A stretch of DNA of 64,000 bases from Pseudomonadota bacterium (GCA_018241995.1 JAFECT010000001.1:1-64000); one strand, 5' to 3'. Counted from the first letter of the stretch, positions 16,916-25,743 are shown. A program made the numbers and translations. The notes: generated from the sequence alone by a model not told the origin.

Positions 16916-17071
16916 ATGACCGTGACCACCACCCGTCAGTTCTTCAGGGACGGCGACGGCCGCATCCGCGAGGTCCTGGACGTGGGCCGGCGCCTGGCCG
17001 AGCGCAGCGGGCGCTACGTCGTCATCGCCCCGATCCCGGCCAACACCCTGCTCCTGTCGACCCGCCGCTGA
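16916..17071 (+). CDS. Small basic hypothetical protein (51 aa)
   Basis: A 51-residue reading frame starting with MTVTTTRQFFRDGDGR and ending LLLSTRR. It has an excellent ribosome-binding site, AAGGGGGG, about eight bases before the ATG. Its composition is natural for a small amphipathic protein (REVLDVGRRLAERSGRYVVI), but no family is recognised. It follows the structured region at 16698-16795, which could be its leader. It could also be a chance frame in GC-rich DNA; codon third positions are strongly G/C, as in neighbouring genes. Confidence 0.5.
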   Translation: MTVTTTRQFFRDGDGRIREVLDVGRRLAERSGRYVVIAPIPANTLLLSTRR

Positions 17072-17203
17072 TCGGCGCCGGCCTCGCGCCGCCAAACCAC
17101 CGGTCGCACTGTTCGCCGAACACAATCACGCCACGCTTCCGCCCTTCTGCGGCTACGCCTCAGGCTGAGCCTCCGCTGGCTCAGCAAGGGGAGACGACGA
17201 GCG

Positions 17204-17665
17204 ATGGCTATCTTTCCGAAAATCCAGAGTCCCTGTCCGTTCAAGAACGACCTCGCCGCGGTGATGGACGGCGACATGTGCCGGCTGTGCAAGCGCCAGG
17301 TGCATGACCTCACCGCCATGAGCGACGACCAGCGGCTGGCCTTCATGGCCGACTGCACCGAGGAGGTCTGCGTCTCTTACCGCCTTCCGGCCCGCGTCGC
17401 GGTCGCTGCAGCCATGGCCGCCGCTGCCGCGGCCGTGCCAATGGCGGCCGCGGCCCAGCAAGCCGGCGCCCCGCAAGAGATCACCGAAGTCGTCGTCGCC
17501 GGCGGCATCAAGGACCTGTCCAAGGTCAAGTACGTCAAGGTCGCCGACGAGGGTCCGCAAACCGGCGCCGAATTGCCCGTGGTCTACGAGGAGAAGACCC
17601 CCTCGCCCGCCCCGGCTCAGCCGCCCGCCAAGGACGCCAAGCCCGTCACGAAGCCCGCGTCCTGA
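17204..17665 (+). CDS. Small protein with a Cys4-like N-terminus and an Ala-rich segment
   Basis: A 153-residue protein. The first 60 residues contain SPCPFKN (C11), MCRLC (C26, C29), then C51 and C56, with an invariant-looking VHDLTAMSDDQR stretch, suggesting a metal-binding or redox N-terminal domain. Residues about 64-90 are an Ala-rich hydrophobic segment that could be a membrane anchor, followed by EITEVVVAGG and a Pro/Ala/Lys-rich tail. Its function is not recognised, although similar short Cys-motif proteins are common in Caulobacterales. Its stop overlaps the convergent transglutaminase gene by 20 bases. Confidence 0.7.
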   Translation: MAIFPKIQSPCPFKNDLAAVMDGDMCRLCKRQVHDLTAMSDDQRLAFMADCTEEVCVSYRLPARVAVAAAMAAAAAAVPMAAAAQQAGAPQEITEVVVAGGIKDLSKVKYVKVADEGPQTGAELPVVYEEKTPSPAPAQPPAKDAKPVTKPAS

Positions 17666-19094
17666 CCTCGGCCATGTCCTGCCAGACCAGTAGGCTGGCC
17701 AGCTGACCGGCGGCGGAGACCGAGCGCGCGTCTCCGTCGCCGACCGTCAGGGCGATATGGGTGCTGTCGAAGCTGTCCAGCGCCAGGTCGAAGCTCCTCC
17801 AGCGGCCGTCGACATAGGCGAGGGTCCAGCTGTGCGGCAGGAAGGCGTTGGCCACACCGTGATAGGCCTCGCGCGAATAGACCACGCCATTGGCCACCTT
17901 GGTCGGAATGCCCGCCGCCCGGCCGAGCGCGCCCAGCAGCACCGCCGCCTCAGTGCAGTCGCCCGCACGCCTTTGCAGGGTCTCCAGCGCCGAGAAGTGG
18001 CTGTTGAAATCGATGCGCTCCAGGTAGGGCCGCGCCACCTCGATCAGCATCTGCATCTTGCGCGTATCCGAAACCTTCAGCCGCGCGATCGGCGCCGCCA
18101 GCGCCTTCAGGCGCGGATGGTCGCTCTGCATCCACGCCGTGGCCTTGGTCGCCTCGGCCAGCGAGGCCTTGTCGGTCGGCAGGCCCGGCCCGCAGTCGCC
18201 GCAGATATCGACGAAGCTTTTCCCCGCCTCTGACCCCACCCGCTGTTCTCCGGTAACCGGCAGATCGAACGCCAGCCCGTCACGGAAGGCGAAGCGATAG
18301 CGGATGTGGCCGCGCGTCGCCGGATTGGAGATGCGGAACGGCGAGCGGGTCATGGTCGAGGCGATCAGGCGATAGGGCGCGTGATAGGCCAGGGCCGCCT
18401 TGCGGTCGGCCGCTGCGATGCTGATCACGCTGCCGAACATGGGCTGCTCGGTCCGGATCACCCGCCGCTCGCGATCCAGCGTCAGCCGCGCGACGCCCAG
18501 CAACTGATCGCCCTCGTAGCGGCGGCGCAGCACGGCGATATGCCCGTCCGCATCCGGCTTGGCGCCCGGGGCCGCCTCGATCACCACCCGCTCCACCGAG
18601 GCGGAATCGGCGTCGAAGCGCTCATAGGTCAGGGGCGCGCCTCCCAACGGGTCCCAGGCCGCCAGCAGGGCCTCGCCGTCATCGAAACGCACGCTCGAGG
18701 ACAGCGGCAGGATGCTGACCCGCCGCTCCATCGGCGTCTGGCGCACCACCTCGATCCAGCCGGTGCGGTTGCGCGCCACCGTGCGGGTGACGCTGCCGCC
18801 GACCACGGTCGTGGTTTCGATCCACAGGGTGTTTCCGCTCGCATCCAGCCGCCGGACACTGCGCGCGCGGATGTGGGCGGCAGGGCTATCCTGCTCGGTC
18901 AGGAAGAAGTCCTGCTCGGCCGCGATCTCGCTGCCGCCGGCCAACGGCCGGGTTTCCTGCGAGGCATGGCCCATCACCTGCCCGTCGCGCGCGGTGATCA
19001 GGAACCAGCCGGCGTCGGGCCCCGGCGCCGAGGCAGGCTCCCCCGCCCCGGTCGCCACCGCCAGCGCCGCCAGTCCCGGCCACAGCGGTTTCAT
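17646..19094 (-). CDS. Periplasmic transglutaminase-like (papain-fold) protein
   Basis: A 482-residue protein with a signal peptide (KPLWPGLAALAVATGAGEPASA). The N-terminal two-thirds is beta-rich and unassigned. The C-terminal third carries a transglutaminase-like core: the nucleophile cysteine in RRAGDCTEAAVLL, the histidine in LPHSWTLAYVDGRW, and the aspartate in RSFDLALDSFD. Such secreted domains usually act as peptidases or amide-forming enzymes on envelope substrates. The ATG at 19094 follows a GGGGAGG site and begins the signal peptide; the frame is open 36 bases further. It overlaps the 17204 gene tail to tail. Confidence 0.78.
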   Translation of the reverse strand: MKPLWPGLAALAVATGAGEPASAPGPDAGWFLITARDGQVMGHASQETRPLAGGSEIAAEQDFFLTEQDSPAAHIRARSVRRLDASGNTLWIETTTVVGGSVTRTVARNRTGWIEVVRQTPMERRVSILPLSSSVRFDDGEALLAAWDPLGGAPLTYERFDADSASVERVVIEAAPGAKPDADGHIAVLRRRYEGDQLLGVARLTLDRERRVIRTEQPMFGSVISIAAADRKAALAYHAPYRLIASTMTRSPFRISNPATRGHIRYRFAFRDGLAFDLPVTGEQRVGSEAGKSFVDICGDCGPGLPTDKASLAEATKATAWMQSDHPRLKALAAPIARLKVSDTRKMQMLIEVARPYLERIDFNSHFSALETLQRRAGDCTEAAVLLGALGRAAGIPTKVANGVVYSREAYHGVANAFLPHSWTLAYVDGRWRSFDLALDSFDSTHIALTVGDGDARSVSAAGQLASLLVWQDMAEVRTRAS

Positions 19095-19253
19095 CCCGCC
19101 TCCCCCGCAATCGAGAAGAGCATGGCGCACCTGGACTAGGGCGAAGTTGGGGCGGGGGAGCGCGCGCCGATGCGCTGTCCATCAGCCATCTGCTATGAAA
19201 GCCAAAGTAGAACTCAGTTCGGCAGCGCTACTCGCGCATCTAGGGGGCCTTTC

Positions 19254-20021
19254 ATGAGAGGATCAGCAGGACGGGCAGTCGCGGGACTGCTCGTTTTCGC
19301 CGCGGGATTGATGATCGATCCGGTGTGGGCGCTCGCCGATCAAGCGCCGCCTCTGGTAGCGGCGGATGTCGTTTTCAAAGAGCCCGTGGGGTCCCTGCCC
19401 GGCCTATATCCCTTTGAAGCCGCCCGAAATGGGCTCGGCGGTCAGGGCGTCGTTGCCTGCACGATCCGTAGCGATGGCGCCATCACCGCATGCCGAACGC
19501 GGTCGGAGACACCCATCGGCAGCTTCTTCGGTCTGGCTTCTGAGGCCATGGGCCAGAGGCTGCGGGTCGCAACGAGAGGGGCGGCGGGCGAATCTGTCGT
19601 AGGGCGGCAGATCGTGTTGTCGTTCGGATTTCGATCAGAAAACGGAGCCTCGACCGTCGCCTTGCAGACGGCATCGACACTGGCTTCGCTTCCCGACCCG
19701 TCGGATCGAAAGCTCCTCCCGGTTTCGAGCGACGACGTGAAATGGGTCCGCCCCATCGATGGGCGCAAGGTTGAAGCGCTATATCCCCAGGGCGCCAGGC
19801 AGCGGGGCGTTTCCGGGTTCGGCCTTACCTCCTGCGAAGTCGCGGATGACGGCCTCCTTTTCGACTGCCGGCCTGTAGCCGCCTATCCCGCAGGCTTTGG
19901 CTTTGACGGCGCCGCAGCCGTTGCCATGACGGCGTCCAAGGCGAAAATCGGATCTGTAACGACCACAGGCGAAGCTACCGCTCACCGGCGGATCGGCCTG
20001 CTTGTGATCTTTAAGAGCTAA
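19254..20021 (+). CDS. Secreted protein with two TonB C-terminal-like domains
   Basis: A 255-residue protein with a signal peptide (about residues 1-28, LLVFAAGLMIDPVWALA). Two similar halves follow, each with the TonB-C pattern of a YP-x-x-A-R start, a central cysteine-containing strand (VVACTIRSDGAITACR; GLTSCEVADDGLLFDC), and a P-x-G-F-x-F/x-x-A end. Each half has a cysteine pair that may form a disulfide. TonB C-terminal domains bind TonB boxes of outer-membrane receptors, but true TonB proteins need an N-terminal membrane anchor, which is absent here apart from the signal. A soluble periplasmic role is therefore inferred. ATG 19254 has a GGGGG site upstream. Confidence 0.65.
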   Translation: MRGSAGRAVAGLLVFAAGLMIDPVWALADQAPPLVAADVVFKEPVGSLPGLYPFEAARNGLGGQGVVACTIRSDGAITACRTRSETPIGSFFGLASEAMGQRLRVATRGAAGESVVGRQIVLSFGFRSENGASTVALQTASTLASLPDPSDRKLLPVSSDDVKWVRPIDGRKVEALYPQGARQRGVSGFGLTSCEVADDGLLFDCRPVAAYPAGFGFDGAAAVAMTASKAKIGSVTTTGEATAHRRIGLLVIFKS

Positions 20022-20056
20022 GCACCGTCAGCTGTGGCTGGAAGCGCCGAGTAGGG

Positions 20057-20147
20057 TGGCGGAGACGGAGGGATTCGAACCCTCGATACCCTTTGGGGGT
20101 ATGACGATTTAGCAAACCGTTGCCTTCAGCCACTCGGCCACGTCTCC
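20057..20147 (-). tRNA. tRNA-Ser (anticodon GCU)
   Basis: A 91-base minus-strand tRNA with a seven-base acceptor stem GGAGACG/CGTCTCC, the class II long variable arm expected for serine, and a GGTTCGAATCC T-arm. The anticodon stem ACGGT/ATCGT encloses the loop TTGCTAA, giving anticodon GCU for AGC/AGU codons. The CCA end is encoded (TGG at 20057-20059 on the plus strand). Confidence 0.97.
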
Positions 20148-20304
20148 GGCGCGGACGGGGATAGCGGGTCGAAACGAATTTCGCAATGCGGCCTGAAGGG
20201 GTGCGGCGCGAAAGCTTCGCCAAGGCCGCCGATTGGGCTCTGAAAACGGCGAAGGGCGACCGCTCCAGTGAGCAGCCGCCCTCTGCTAAGTCCAAGGCCG
20301 TGGG

Positions 20305-20769
20305 TTACTGCGGGGTCGTGTCCGGCGCCGGCTGGTCGGTCGCGGCGGCCGCGCGGGCGGCGGCGCGATCGGCGGCGGCCTGAGCCCTCAGGGCGCGGGC
20401 GTTGGCGTCGGCGACGGCCTGGGCGCTGGCGGCCTGGGCTTGCTGGGCGGCAGTCTGCTGCGCCGCGACCTGGGCGGCAGCCGACTGGCTGGCCAGCGCC
20501 GCCTGGGTCTGGGCCTGATCGACCGCGGCCTGGTTGGCGGCCGCCTGGCTGGCGGCGGTCTGGGCCGCCGCGGCCTGCTGGGCGGCGAGATCGTCGCTGC
20601 CCTGGCCGCGGGTGAAGAACCAGACGGCGGCGACCAGCACCACCACGATCAGGGCTGCGATGGCCAGGGCCGTGGTGCGATTGGCGTCGCCCTCGCGCGT
20701 CTTCACCACGGCGTCGGTAGCGGTCTGTTCGCGGATGCGGATGTCTTCACGTTCGCTCTCGGTGAGCAT
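20305..20769 (-). CDS. Alanine-rich membrane protein, probable general stress regulon member
   Basis: A 154-residue protein: a charged cytoplasmic start (MLTESEREDIRIREQTATD), one transmembrane helix at about residues 33-53 (ALAIAALIVVVLVAAVWFF), then a long Ala/Gln-rich region of AAQ repeats (about 60-135) likely to be a continuous helix or coiled coil, and a short Pro/Asp tail. Its function is not recognised. A perfect EcfG promoter lies 33 bases upstream of its ATG, so it is probably induced by the general stress response. It is transcribed divergently from hfsE. Confidence 0.78.
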   Translation of the reverse strand: MLTESEREDIRIREQTATDAVVKTREGDANRTTALAIAALIVVVLVAAVWFFTRGQGSDDLAAQQAAAAQTAASQAAANQAAVDQAQTQAALASQSAAAQVAAQQTAAQQAQAASAQAVADANARALRAQAAADRAAARAAAATDQPAPDTTPQ

Positions 20770-20801
20770 GACGGAACCTCTTGTTTTTCCTTGGCCCGGT
20801 A

Positions 20802-20826
20802 AACGGGTGACGCAGAGAGCGGTTCC
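20802..20826 (-). promoter_or_regulatory. Perfect EcfG-type promoter for the Ala-rich membrane protein
   Basis: On the minus strand GGAAC (20826-20822), a 16-base spacer and CGTT (20805-20802) match the EcfG consensus exactly, 33 bases before the ATG at 20769. The sequence is direct evidence; control by the sigma factor at 2709 is inferred. Confidence 0.78.
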
Positions 20827-20922
20827 GGCCCGCGAGCCCTTTGAGAAAACGCCGGTTCGTTAACTCGGTTTGCACGGCGCCGGGCGCAGGATCGGCGAAA
20901 TCGCGCCCTCCGGGACCCCTGC

Positions 20923-22527
20923 ATGAACGCCCTCGCTCGACCGAGACCCGCTGCAACGCCTTCTTCCGACGACGCCTCGCCCGAGGCGCGCAAGCTCGAC
21001 GCCGCCGCCCTGCAGGCCTTCGCTCAGGACGCGGTGCGCGCCCTCGCGCCCGAGCCCGAACCCGCCGTCGTCGATCCGCGCGACCGGCGCGGGCCTTTCC
21101 GGCCCGAGAAGATGGTCTCCTCCCGCTCACGCCAGAGCGGCGCCGCGGCCGTGCGCCTGTTCCGCAGCGCCGACGTGCTGGCCCTGCTGGCCCTGACCGT
21201 CGCGGTGGCCCAGGCCTCGATCGGTGGTTCGCTGCTGGCCGCCCCCGTGCGCGCCGTCGTGCCCCTGGTCGCCTCGGCGTTGCTGACAGCCTGGATGCTG
21301 AAGGGGCTTGAGCTCTACCGCTTCGGCCGCAACGAGCGGCTCAATGTCCACCTCGGCAAGCTGGTCGCCGTCTTCGCGACTTCCGCCGCTCTGTGCCTGG
21401 GCCTGGCCGCCCTGATCGGCGCCGGCGACCGGGTCATGCTGGGCGTGGCCGTCTGGTTCGCGCTGGGCCTTCTGGGCATCCACACCATGCACGTCTGGTG
21501 GTGGGCCGTGGTTCAGGGCTGGCGCACCTCCGGCAAGCTGACCCCCAACGTCGTCGTGGTCGGCGCCACCAAGCACGCCGAGCGTCTGATCAAGGCCGCC
21601 CTGGCGCGTCGCGACGTCAATGTCATCGGCGTGTTCGACGACCGCCTCGCCCGCTCACCCGACGCCCTGGCCGGGGTGCCGGTGCTGGGCGACATCCAGT
21701 CCCTGCTGGAGCACCGCATCACCCCCTTCGTCGACCGCGTGGTGATCGCCGTCGACCCGGCCGCGCGCCAGCGCGTGGGCCAGATCGCCGAGCGCCTGCG
21801 CGTGCTGCCCAACGAAGTCTCGCTGATGGTGGACCTGGAGACCGCCGTCGACCGCGAGGCGGCGCTGAGCCGACTGGCCGATGCGCCCCTGACGCGCATC
21901 TCCGGCCTGCCCGAGGACGAGCGCCGCGCCTTCATCAAGCGCGTCGAGGACGTGGTGATCGGCTCCATCGCCATGGTGCTGCTAGCGCCCGTGATGGCCG
22001 TGATCGCCGTCATCGTGAAGCTCGACAGCCCCGGCCCCGCTTTCTTCCGGCAGAAGCGCCACGGCTTCAACAACGAGACCATCACCGTCTGGAAGTTCCG
22101 TTCGATGAAGGTCGACAAGGGCGACGCCACCGGCGCGCGCCAGGTGGTCGCCGACGACGACCGCATTACCAAGGTCGGCCGCTTCCTGCGCAACACCAGC
22201 CTCGATGAGCTGCCCCAGCTGATCAATGTGCTGAAGGGCGAGATGAGCCTGGTCGGCCCCCGCCCCCACCCGGTGGCCATGAAGACCGGCGACGTGGAGT
22301 CCGCGCGTCTCGTGTCCGAATACGCATGGCGCCACCGCATGAAGCCCGGCATGACCGGGTGGGCCGCCATCAAGGGCTCGCGCGGGCCGCTGCACACCCC
22401 CGCCGAGGTCCGCCGCCGCGTCTCGCTCGACATCGAATACATCGAGCGCCAGTCCCTGTGGCTCGACCTCTACTGCATGGCCATGACCATTCCCTGCCTG
22501 CTCGGGGACAAGCTGGCGATCCGGTGA
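20923..22527 (+). CDS. hfsE: HfsE: undecaprenyl-phosphate sugar transferase that starts holdfast synthesis
   Basis: A 534-residue polyisoprenyl-phosphate hexose-1-phosphate transferase. Several membrane helices (about residues 80-190) precede a CoA-binding-like domain (about 200-320) and a C-terminal bacterial sugar transferase domain with KLDSPGPAFFRQKRHG, VWKFRSM, LRNTSLDELPQLINV and VGPRPHPV, the WcaJ/HfsE hallmarks. It transfers glucose-1-phosphate or a similar sugar to undecaprenyl phosphate at the inner membrane, the first step of Wzy-type polysaccharide synthesis. It is first in hfsE-F-G-H-L, each gene overlapping the next. In Caulobacter, PssY and PssZ are redundant with HfsE; such copies could lie outside this window. 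Confidence 0.9.
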   Translation: MNALARPRPAATPSSDDASPEARKLDAAALQAFAQDAVRALAPEPEPAVVDPRDRRGPFRPEKMVSSRSRQSGAAAVRLFRSADVLALLALTVAVAQASIGGSLLAAPVRAVVPLVASALLTAWMLKGLELYRFGRNERLNVHLGKLVAVFATSAALCLGLAALIGAGDRVMLGVAVWFALGLLGIHTMHVWWWAVVQGWRTSGKLTPNVVVVGATKHAERLIKAALARRDVNVIGVFDDRLARSPDALAGVPVLGDIQSLLEHRITPFVDRVVIAVDPAARQRVGQIAERLRVLPNEVSLMVDLETAVDREAALSRLADAPLTRISGLPEDERRAFIKRVEDVVIGSIAMVLLAPVMAVIAVIVKLDSPGPAFFRQKRHGFNNETITVWKFRSMKVDKGDATGARQVVADDDRITKVGRFLRNTSLDELPQLINVLKGEMSLVGPRPHPVAMKTGDVESARLVSEYAWRHRMKPGMTGWAAIKGSRGPLHTPAEVRRRVSLDIEYIERQSLWLDLYCMAMTIPCLLGDKLAIR

Positions 22528-24029
22528 CCGCGCCCGCCACAGAACAAACCACGCCGGGCGCCTCGATGTTCTTTCGGGGCGTCTGGGGCTATCTGCCCGC
22601 CAATATCGCGCAGGGGCTGGTCGGCCTGCTGTCGATCACCCTGTTCACCCGCATCCTGACGCCGGACGCCTACGGCCTCTACGCCCTGGGCTTCTCGGTG
22701 ATGACGCTCGGCCACACCATCGTCTTCACTTGGCTGGAGGCGGCCATGGCCCGCTTCTATGCCGCCGAACAGACCCAAGGGCGCCTGCCCGACCACTTCG
22801 CCACCCTGCATCGCGCCTTCTGGATCATGGGGCTGGTGTTCCTGCCCCTGGCGGGCGTCGCGCTGTGGCTGTGGCCGGCGGGCCAGGGGCTGAAGCTCGC
22901 GGCCGGCGCGGGCCTCGCCGCCATCCCCGGCCGCTGCCTGATCAAGCTGGTGCAGGAGCATCGCCGCGCGGCGGGCGACGTGGCCGCAGCCTCGGGCCTC
23001 GATATCGTGCAGACCCTGGGCGGCTTCGGCCTAGGCGCCCTGTTCGCCTGGGCGGGCCTGGGCGGCGCGGCGCCCCTGGTCGGCGCGGGCGCCATCGCGC
23101 TCGTCTGCCTGCCCTTCGTCCTGCCGCGCGAACTGGCGCTGGGCCGCGGCGGCCGGCTGCAGCCTGACCAGCTCAAGGCCTACGCCGCCTACGGCCTGCC
23201 GCTCTCGGCCTCGCTGATCCTGGCCCTGGCGCTGGCCACGACCGATCGCTTCCTGATCGCCGCCTTCCTGGACGCGAAGAGCGTCGGCGCCTACCACGCC
23301 GCCTACAGCCTCGCGAACCGGACCCTCGACGTCATGTTCATCTGGCTGGGCGCAGCCGGCGGCCCGGCCCTGGTCATGGCCCTGGAACGCGGCGGCCGCC
23401 CCGCCCTGGAAAAAGCCGCGCGCGAACAGGCCTCGACCCTGCTCTTGATCACCCTGCCCGCGGCCGTGGGCCTGGCTCTGGTCGCCCGCCCGCTGGCGGA
23501 GCTGATGGTCGGCGAGGGACTGCGCGAGGACGCCGCCCAGGTCACGCCCTGGATCGCCGTCGGCGCCTTCTTCGCCGGGACCTGCACCTATTATTTGAAC
23601 CAGAGCTTCACCCTGGCGCGCCGCCCCAGCGTGCTCCTGGCCTCCATGGCCTTCCCGGCCGTCGCCAACGTCGCCCTGAACCTGATCCTGATCCCCCGCT
23701 TCGGCGTCATCGGCGCCGCCTGGGCCACCGCCGCGAGCTACGCCTTCGGAGCCCTGGCCTCGATGACGCTGGGCGTGCGCACCGGCGCCATGCCGATCCC
23801 GTGGGGCACGCTGGGCAAATGCGCCCTGGCCTCGGCCGCCATGGCCGGCTCCGTGCTGCTGATCCCGGCGTTCGGCGGGGTGTTCGAGCTCGCCGCCAAG
23901 GCTGCGGCCGGCGCCGCCGTCTACGGCCTGATCGCCTGGGCGCTCGACGCCGCGGGCGTGCGCACCCACGCCAATCGCGTCCTCGGGTCACGGCTTCTCA
24001 AGGCTTTTCGGGCAGGACGGACCGCATGA
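22524..24029 (+). CDS. hfsF: HfsF: holdfast polysaccharide flippase (Wzx-like)
   Basis: A 501-residue MATE/Wzx-type membrane protein with about 14 helices and no large soluble domain. Family features include TRILTPDAYGLYALGFSVMT near the second helix, a lipid-flippase style charged loop, and a C-terminal helix bundle ending near residue 485. It would flip the lipid-linked holdfast repeat unit to the periplasm for polymerisation. The GTG start overlaps the hfsE stop (GTGA), and its stop overlaps the hfsG ATG, so expression is coupled. HfsF is inferred from position in the hfs cluster and from the family; an alternative substrate is unlikely in this context. Confidence 0.88.
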   Translation: MTAPATEQTTPGASMFFRGVWGYLPANIAQGLVGLLSITLFTRILTPDAYGLYALGFSVMTLGHTIVFTWLEAAMARFYAAEQTQGRLPDHFATLHRAFWIMGLVFLPLAGVALWLWPAGQGLKLAAGAGLAAIPGRCLIKLVQEHRRAAGDVAAASGLDIVQTLGGFGLGALFAWAGLGGAAPLVGAGAIALVCLPFVLPRELALGRGGRLQPDQLKAYAAYGLPLSASLILALALATTDRFLIAAFLDAKSVGAYHAAYSLANRTLDVMFIWLGAAGGPALVMALERGGRPALEKAAREQASTLLLITLPAAVGLALVARPLAELMVGEGLREDAAQVTPWIAVGAFFAGTCTYYLNQSFTLARRPSVLLASMAFPAVANVALNLILIPRFGVIGAAWATAASYAFGALASMTLGVRTGAMPIPWGTLGKCALASAAMAGSVLLIPAFGGVFELAAKAAAGAAVYGLIAWALDAAGVRTHANRVLGSRLLKAFRAGRTA

Positions 24030-24970
24030 ACGCCGAAGTCACCGAATATCTGCTGGATAACCCCGCCCGTGCCGCCACCCGGCCGGTGCTGTCCGTCCTG
24101 ATCCCCTTCTGGCGCGACGACCCGTGCGACCTGTTGCGCGCGCTCGACCGCGAGGCCGTGCGGCTCGACAAGTCCGTCGAGGTGGTGGTGCTGGACGACG
24201 GCTCCGGCGACGACGCCCTGGCCGAGAAGGTAGCCCAGGCAATCCACGGCCTGGCCATGCCCGCCCGCTTCGTGCGGCTGATGCGCAACCAGGGCCGCTC
24301 GCGCGGCAGGAACCGCCTGGCCGCCCATGCGCGCGGCTCCGCCTACCTGTTCCTGGACGCCGACATGCGGCCCGACGACGACCGCTTCCTGACCTTCTGG
24401 GCCGACCTCGTCGCCCGCGAGGATCCGGCCCTGGCCTTCGGCGGCTTCTCGCTGAAGCAGGCCCCCAAGGACGGCAAGTTCGCCGTGCATCGGCGCATGG
24501 CCATGAAGGCTGAGTGCGTGCCCTTCGACCAGCGCGCGCGCCGCCCCGAAAAGTACGTCTACACCTGCAACCTGCTGGTCCGCCGCGACGCCTTCTACGC
24601 CGAGAACTTCGACGAGAGCTTCACCGGCTGGGGCTGGGAGGACGTGGAGTGGGCCGCGCGCATGTCGCGCCGCTACACCGTCGTGCATGTCGACAACCCG
24701 GCCTCGCATCTGGGGCTCGACACCGTCTCGGGCCTTGTCGCCAAGTACGAGCAGTCCGTCGGCAACTATGCGCGTCTGGTGCAGGAGCACCGCGAGCTGG
24801 TCTCGCAGTACCCCAGCTACAAGGCCGCCCAGCTGCTCAGGAAGGCGCCCGGCCTGCGCGGCTGGCGGCCTTTCCTGAAGAGCCTGGCGCTGAGCCCGCT
24901 GCTGCCCTCGGCCACCCGCGCCTTCTCGCTGCGGCTCTACCGCGCCGCCCTCTACGCGGACGCCGTCTGA
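24026..24970 (+). CDS. hfsG: HfsG: family 2 glycosyltransferase for holdfast
   Basis: A 314-residue GT-A glycosyltransferase. It has SVLIPFWRDDP (about 23-33), the nucleotide-binding VVVLDDGSGDD, RNQGRSRGRNRLA, the DxD-like FLDADMRPD, and the acceptor-side FTGWGWEDVEW motif seen in chain-extending GT2 enzymes. In Caulobacter, HfsG adds N-acetylglucosamine units to the lipid-linked holdfast precursor. It is cytoplasmic and membrane-associated. It lies between hfsF and the hfsH deacetylase with ATGA overlaps on both sides, which couples sugar addition to deacetylation genes. The donor is inferred from the holdfast literature rather than from residues seen here. Confidence 0.88.
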   Translation: MNAEVTEYLLDNPARAATRPVLSVLIPFWRDDPCDLLRALDREAVRLDKSVEVVVLDDGSGDDALAEKVAQAIHGLAMPARFVRLMRNQGRSRGRNRLAAHARGSAYLFLDADMRPDDDRFLTFWADLVAREDPALAFGGFSLKQAPKDGKFAVHRRMAMKAECVPFDQRARRPEKYVYTCNLLVRRDAFYAENFDESFTGWGWEDVEWAARMSRRYTVVHVDNPASHLGLDTVSGLVAKYEQSVGNYARLVQEHRELVSQYPSYKAAQLLRKAPGLRGWRPFLKSLALSPLLPSATRAFSLRLYRAALYADAV

Positions 24971-25743
24971 TGCTCGCCGTCGCGGACCAGCCTCACGTCG
25001 CCGACCCTTCGCTAAAGGGAAAGCTGCGTCGCCGGTTCGCGCGCCAGGTCGAGCGCCGCCCGGTACGGATGCGGCTGGACCGCGCCATCGTCTCTTTCAG
25101 CTTTGACGATGCTCCGGCTTCCGCCGCCGTAGAAGGCGCGCGCCTGTTGGAGGCCGCCGGCGTGAGGGGCAGCTACTATGTCTCCGTCGGCCTCAGCGAC
25201 CGCGAAGGCCCAATGGGCCGCTTCGCCGGCGAGGCCGAGATCGCCGCATTGGCCGCCAAGGGTCACGAGATCGGCTGCCACACCTTCACCCACCTCGACT
25301 GCGCGCTCGCCGACGACGCCCGGATCGAGCGCGACATCGACTGCAACTTCGCCGCCCTGACCTCGCGCGGCCTGAAGGAGCCGCAGACCTTCGCCTACCC
25401 CTACGGTGAGGTGTCGAACCCGTCCAAACGCCTCCTGGCCAAACGCTTCCGCGCCCTGCGCGGCGTGCATCGCGGCCTGATCGAGAACGGCTCGGACCTG
25501 AACCTGATGCCCGGCGTCGGCATCGAGGGCGAGAACGGCGAGGCGATCGCCGGCGCCTGGATCGACCGCGCCGTCGCCCGCAAGGCCTGGCTGATCCTCT
25601 TCACCCACGACGTGCGCCAAGACCCGTCGCCCTGGGGCTGCACGCCCCAAGCCTTGGAGCGCCTGATCGCCAAGGCGAAGACGGCGGGCTGCGAGATCCT
25701 GCCGGTGGCCTCAGCCCTCGACCGCATCGAGGCGCGCGCATGA
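24970..25743 (+). CDS. hfsH: HfsH: holdfast polysaccharide deacetylase
   Basis: A 257-residue NodB-type carbohydrate esterase 4. The canonical motifs are present: metal and base residues in SFSFDDAP (motif 1), HTFTHLD (motif 2, HxxxH), and FAYPYGE (motif 3). No signal peptide is seen, consistent with HfsH acting on cytoplasmic lipid-linked sugar. Deacetylation of N-acetylglucosamine in holdfast is needed for its cohesion and surface attachment in Caulobacter. ATG 24970 overlaps the hfsG stop and the stop overlaps the hfsL start. Assignment is secure from motifs plus context. Confidence 0.88.
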   Translation: MLAVADQPHVADPSLKGKLRRRFARQVERRPVRMRLDRAIVSFSFDDAPASAAVEGARLLEAAGVRGSYYVSVGLSDREGPMGRFAGEAEIAALAAKGHEIGCHTFTHLDCALADDARIERDIDCNFAALTSRGLKEPQTFAYPYGEVSNPSKRLLAKRFRALRGVHRGLIENGSDLNLMPGVGIEGENGEAIAGAWIDRAVARKAWLILFTHDVRQDPSPWGCTPQALERLIAKAKTAGCEILPVASALDRIEARA

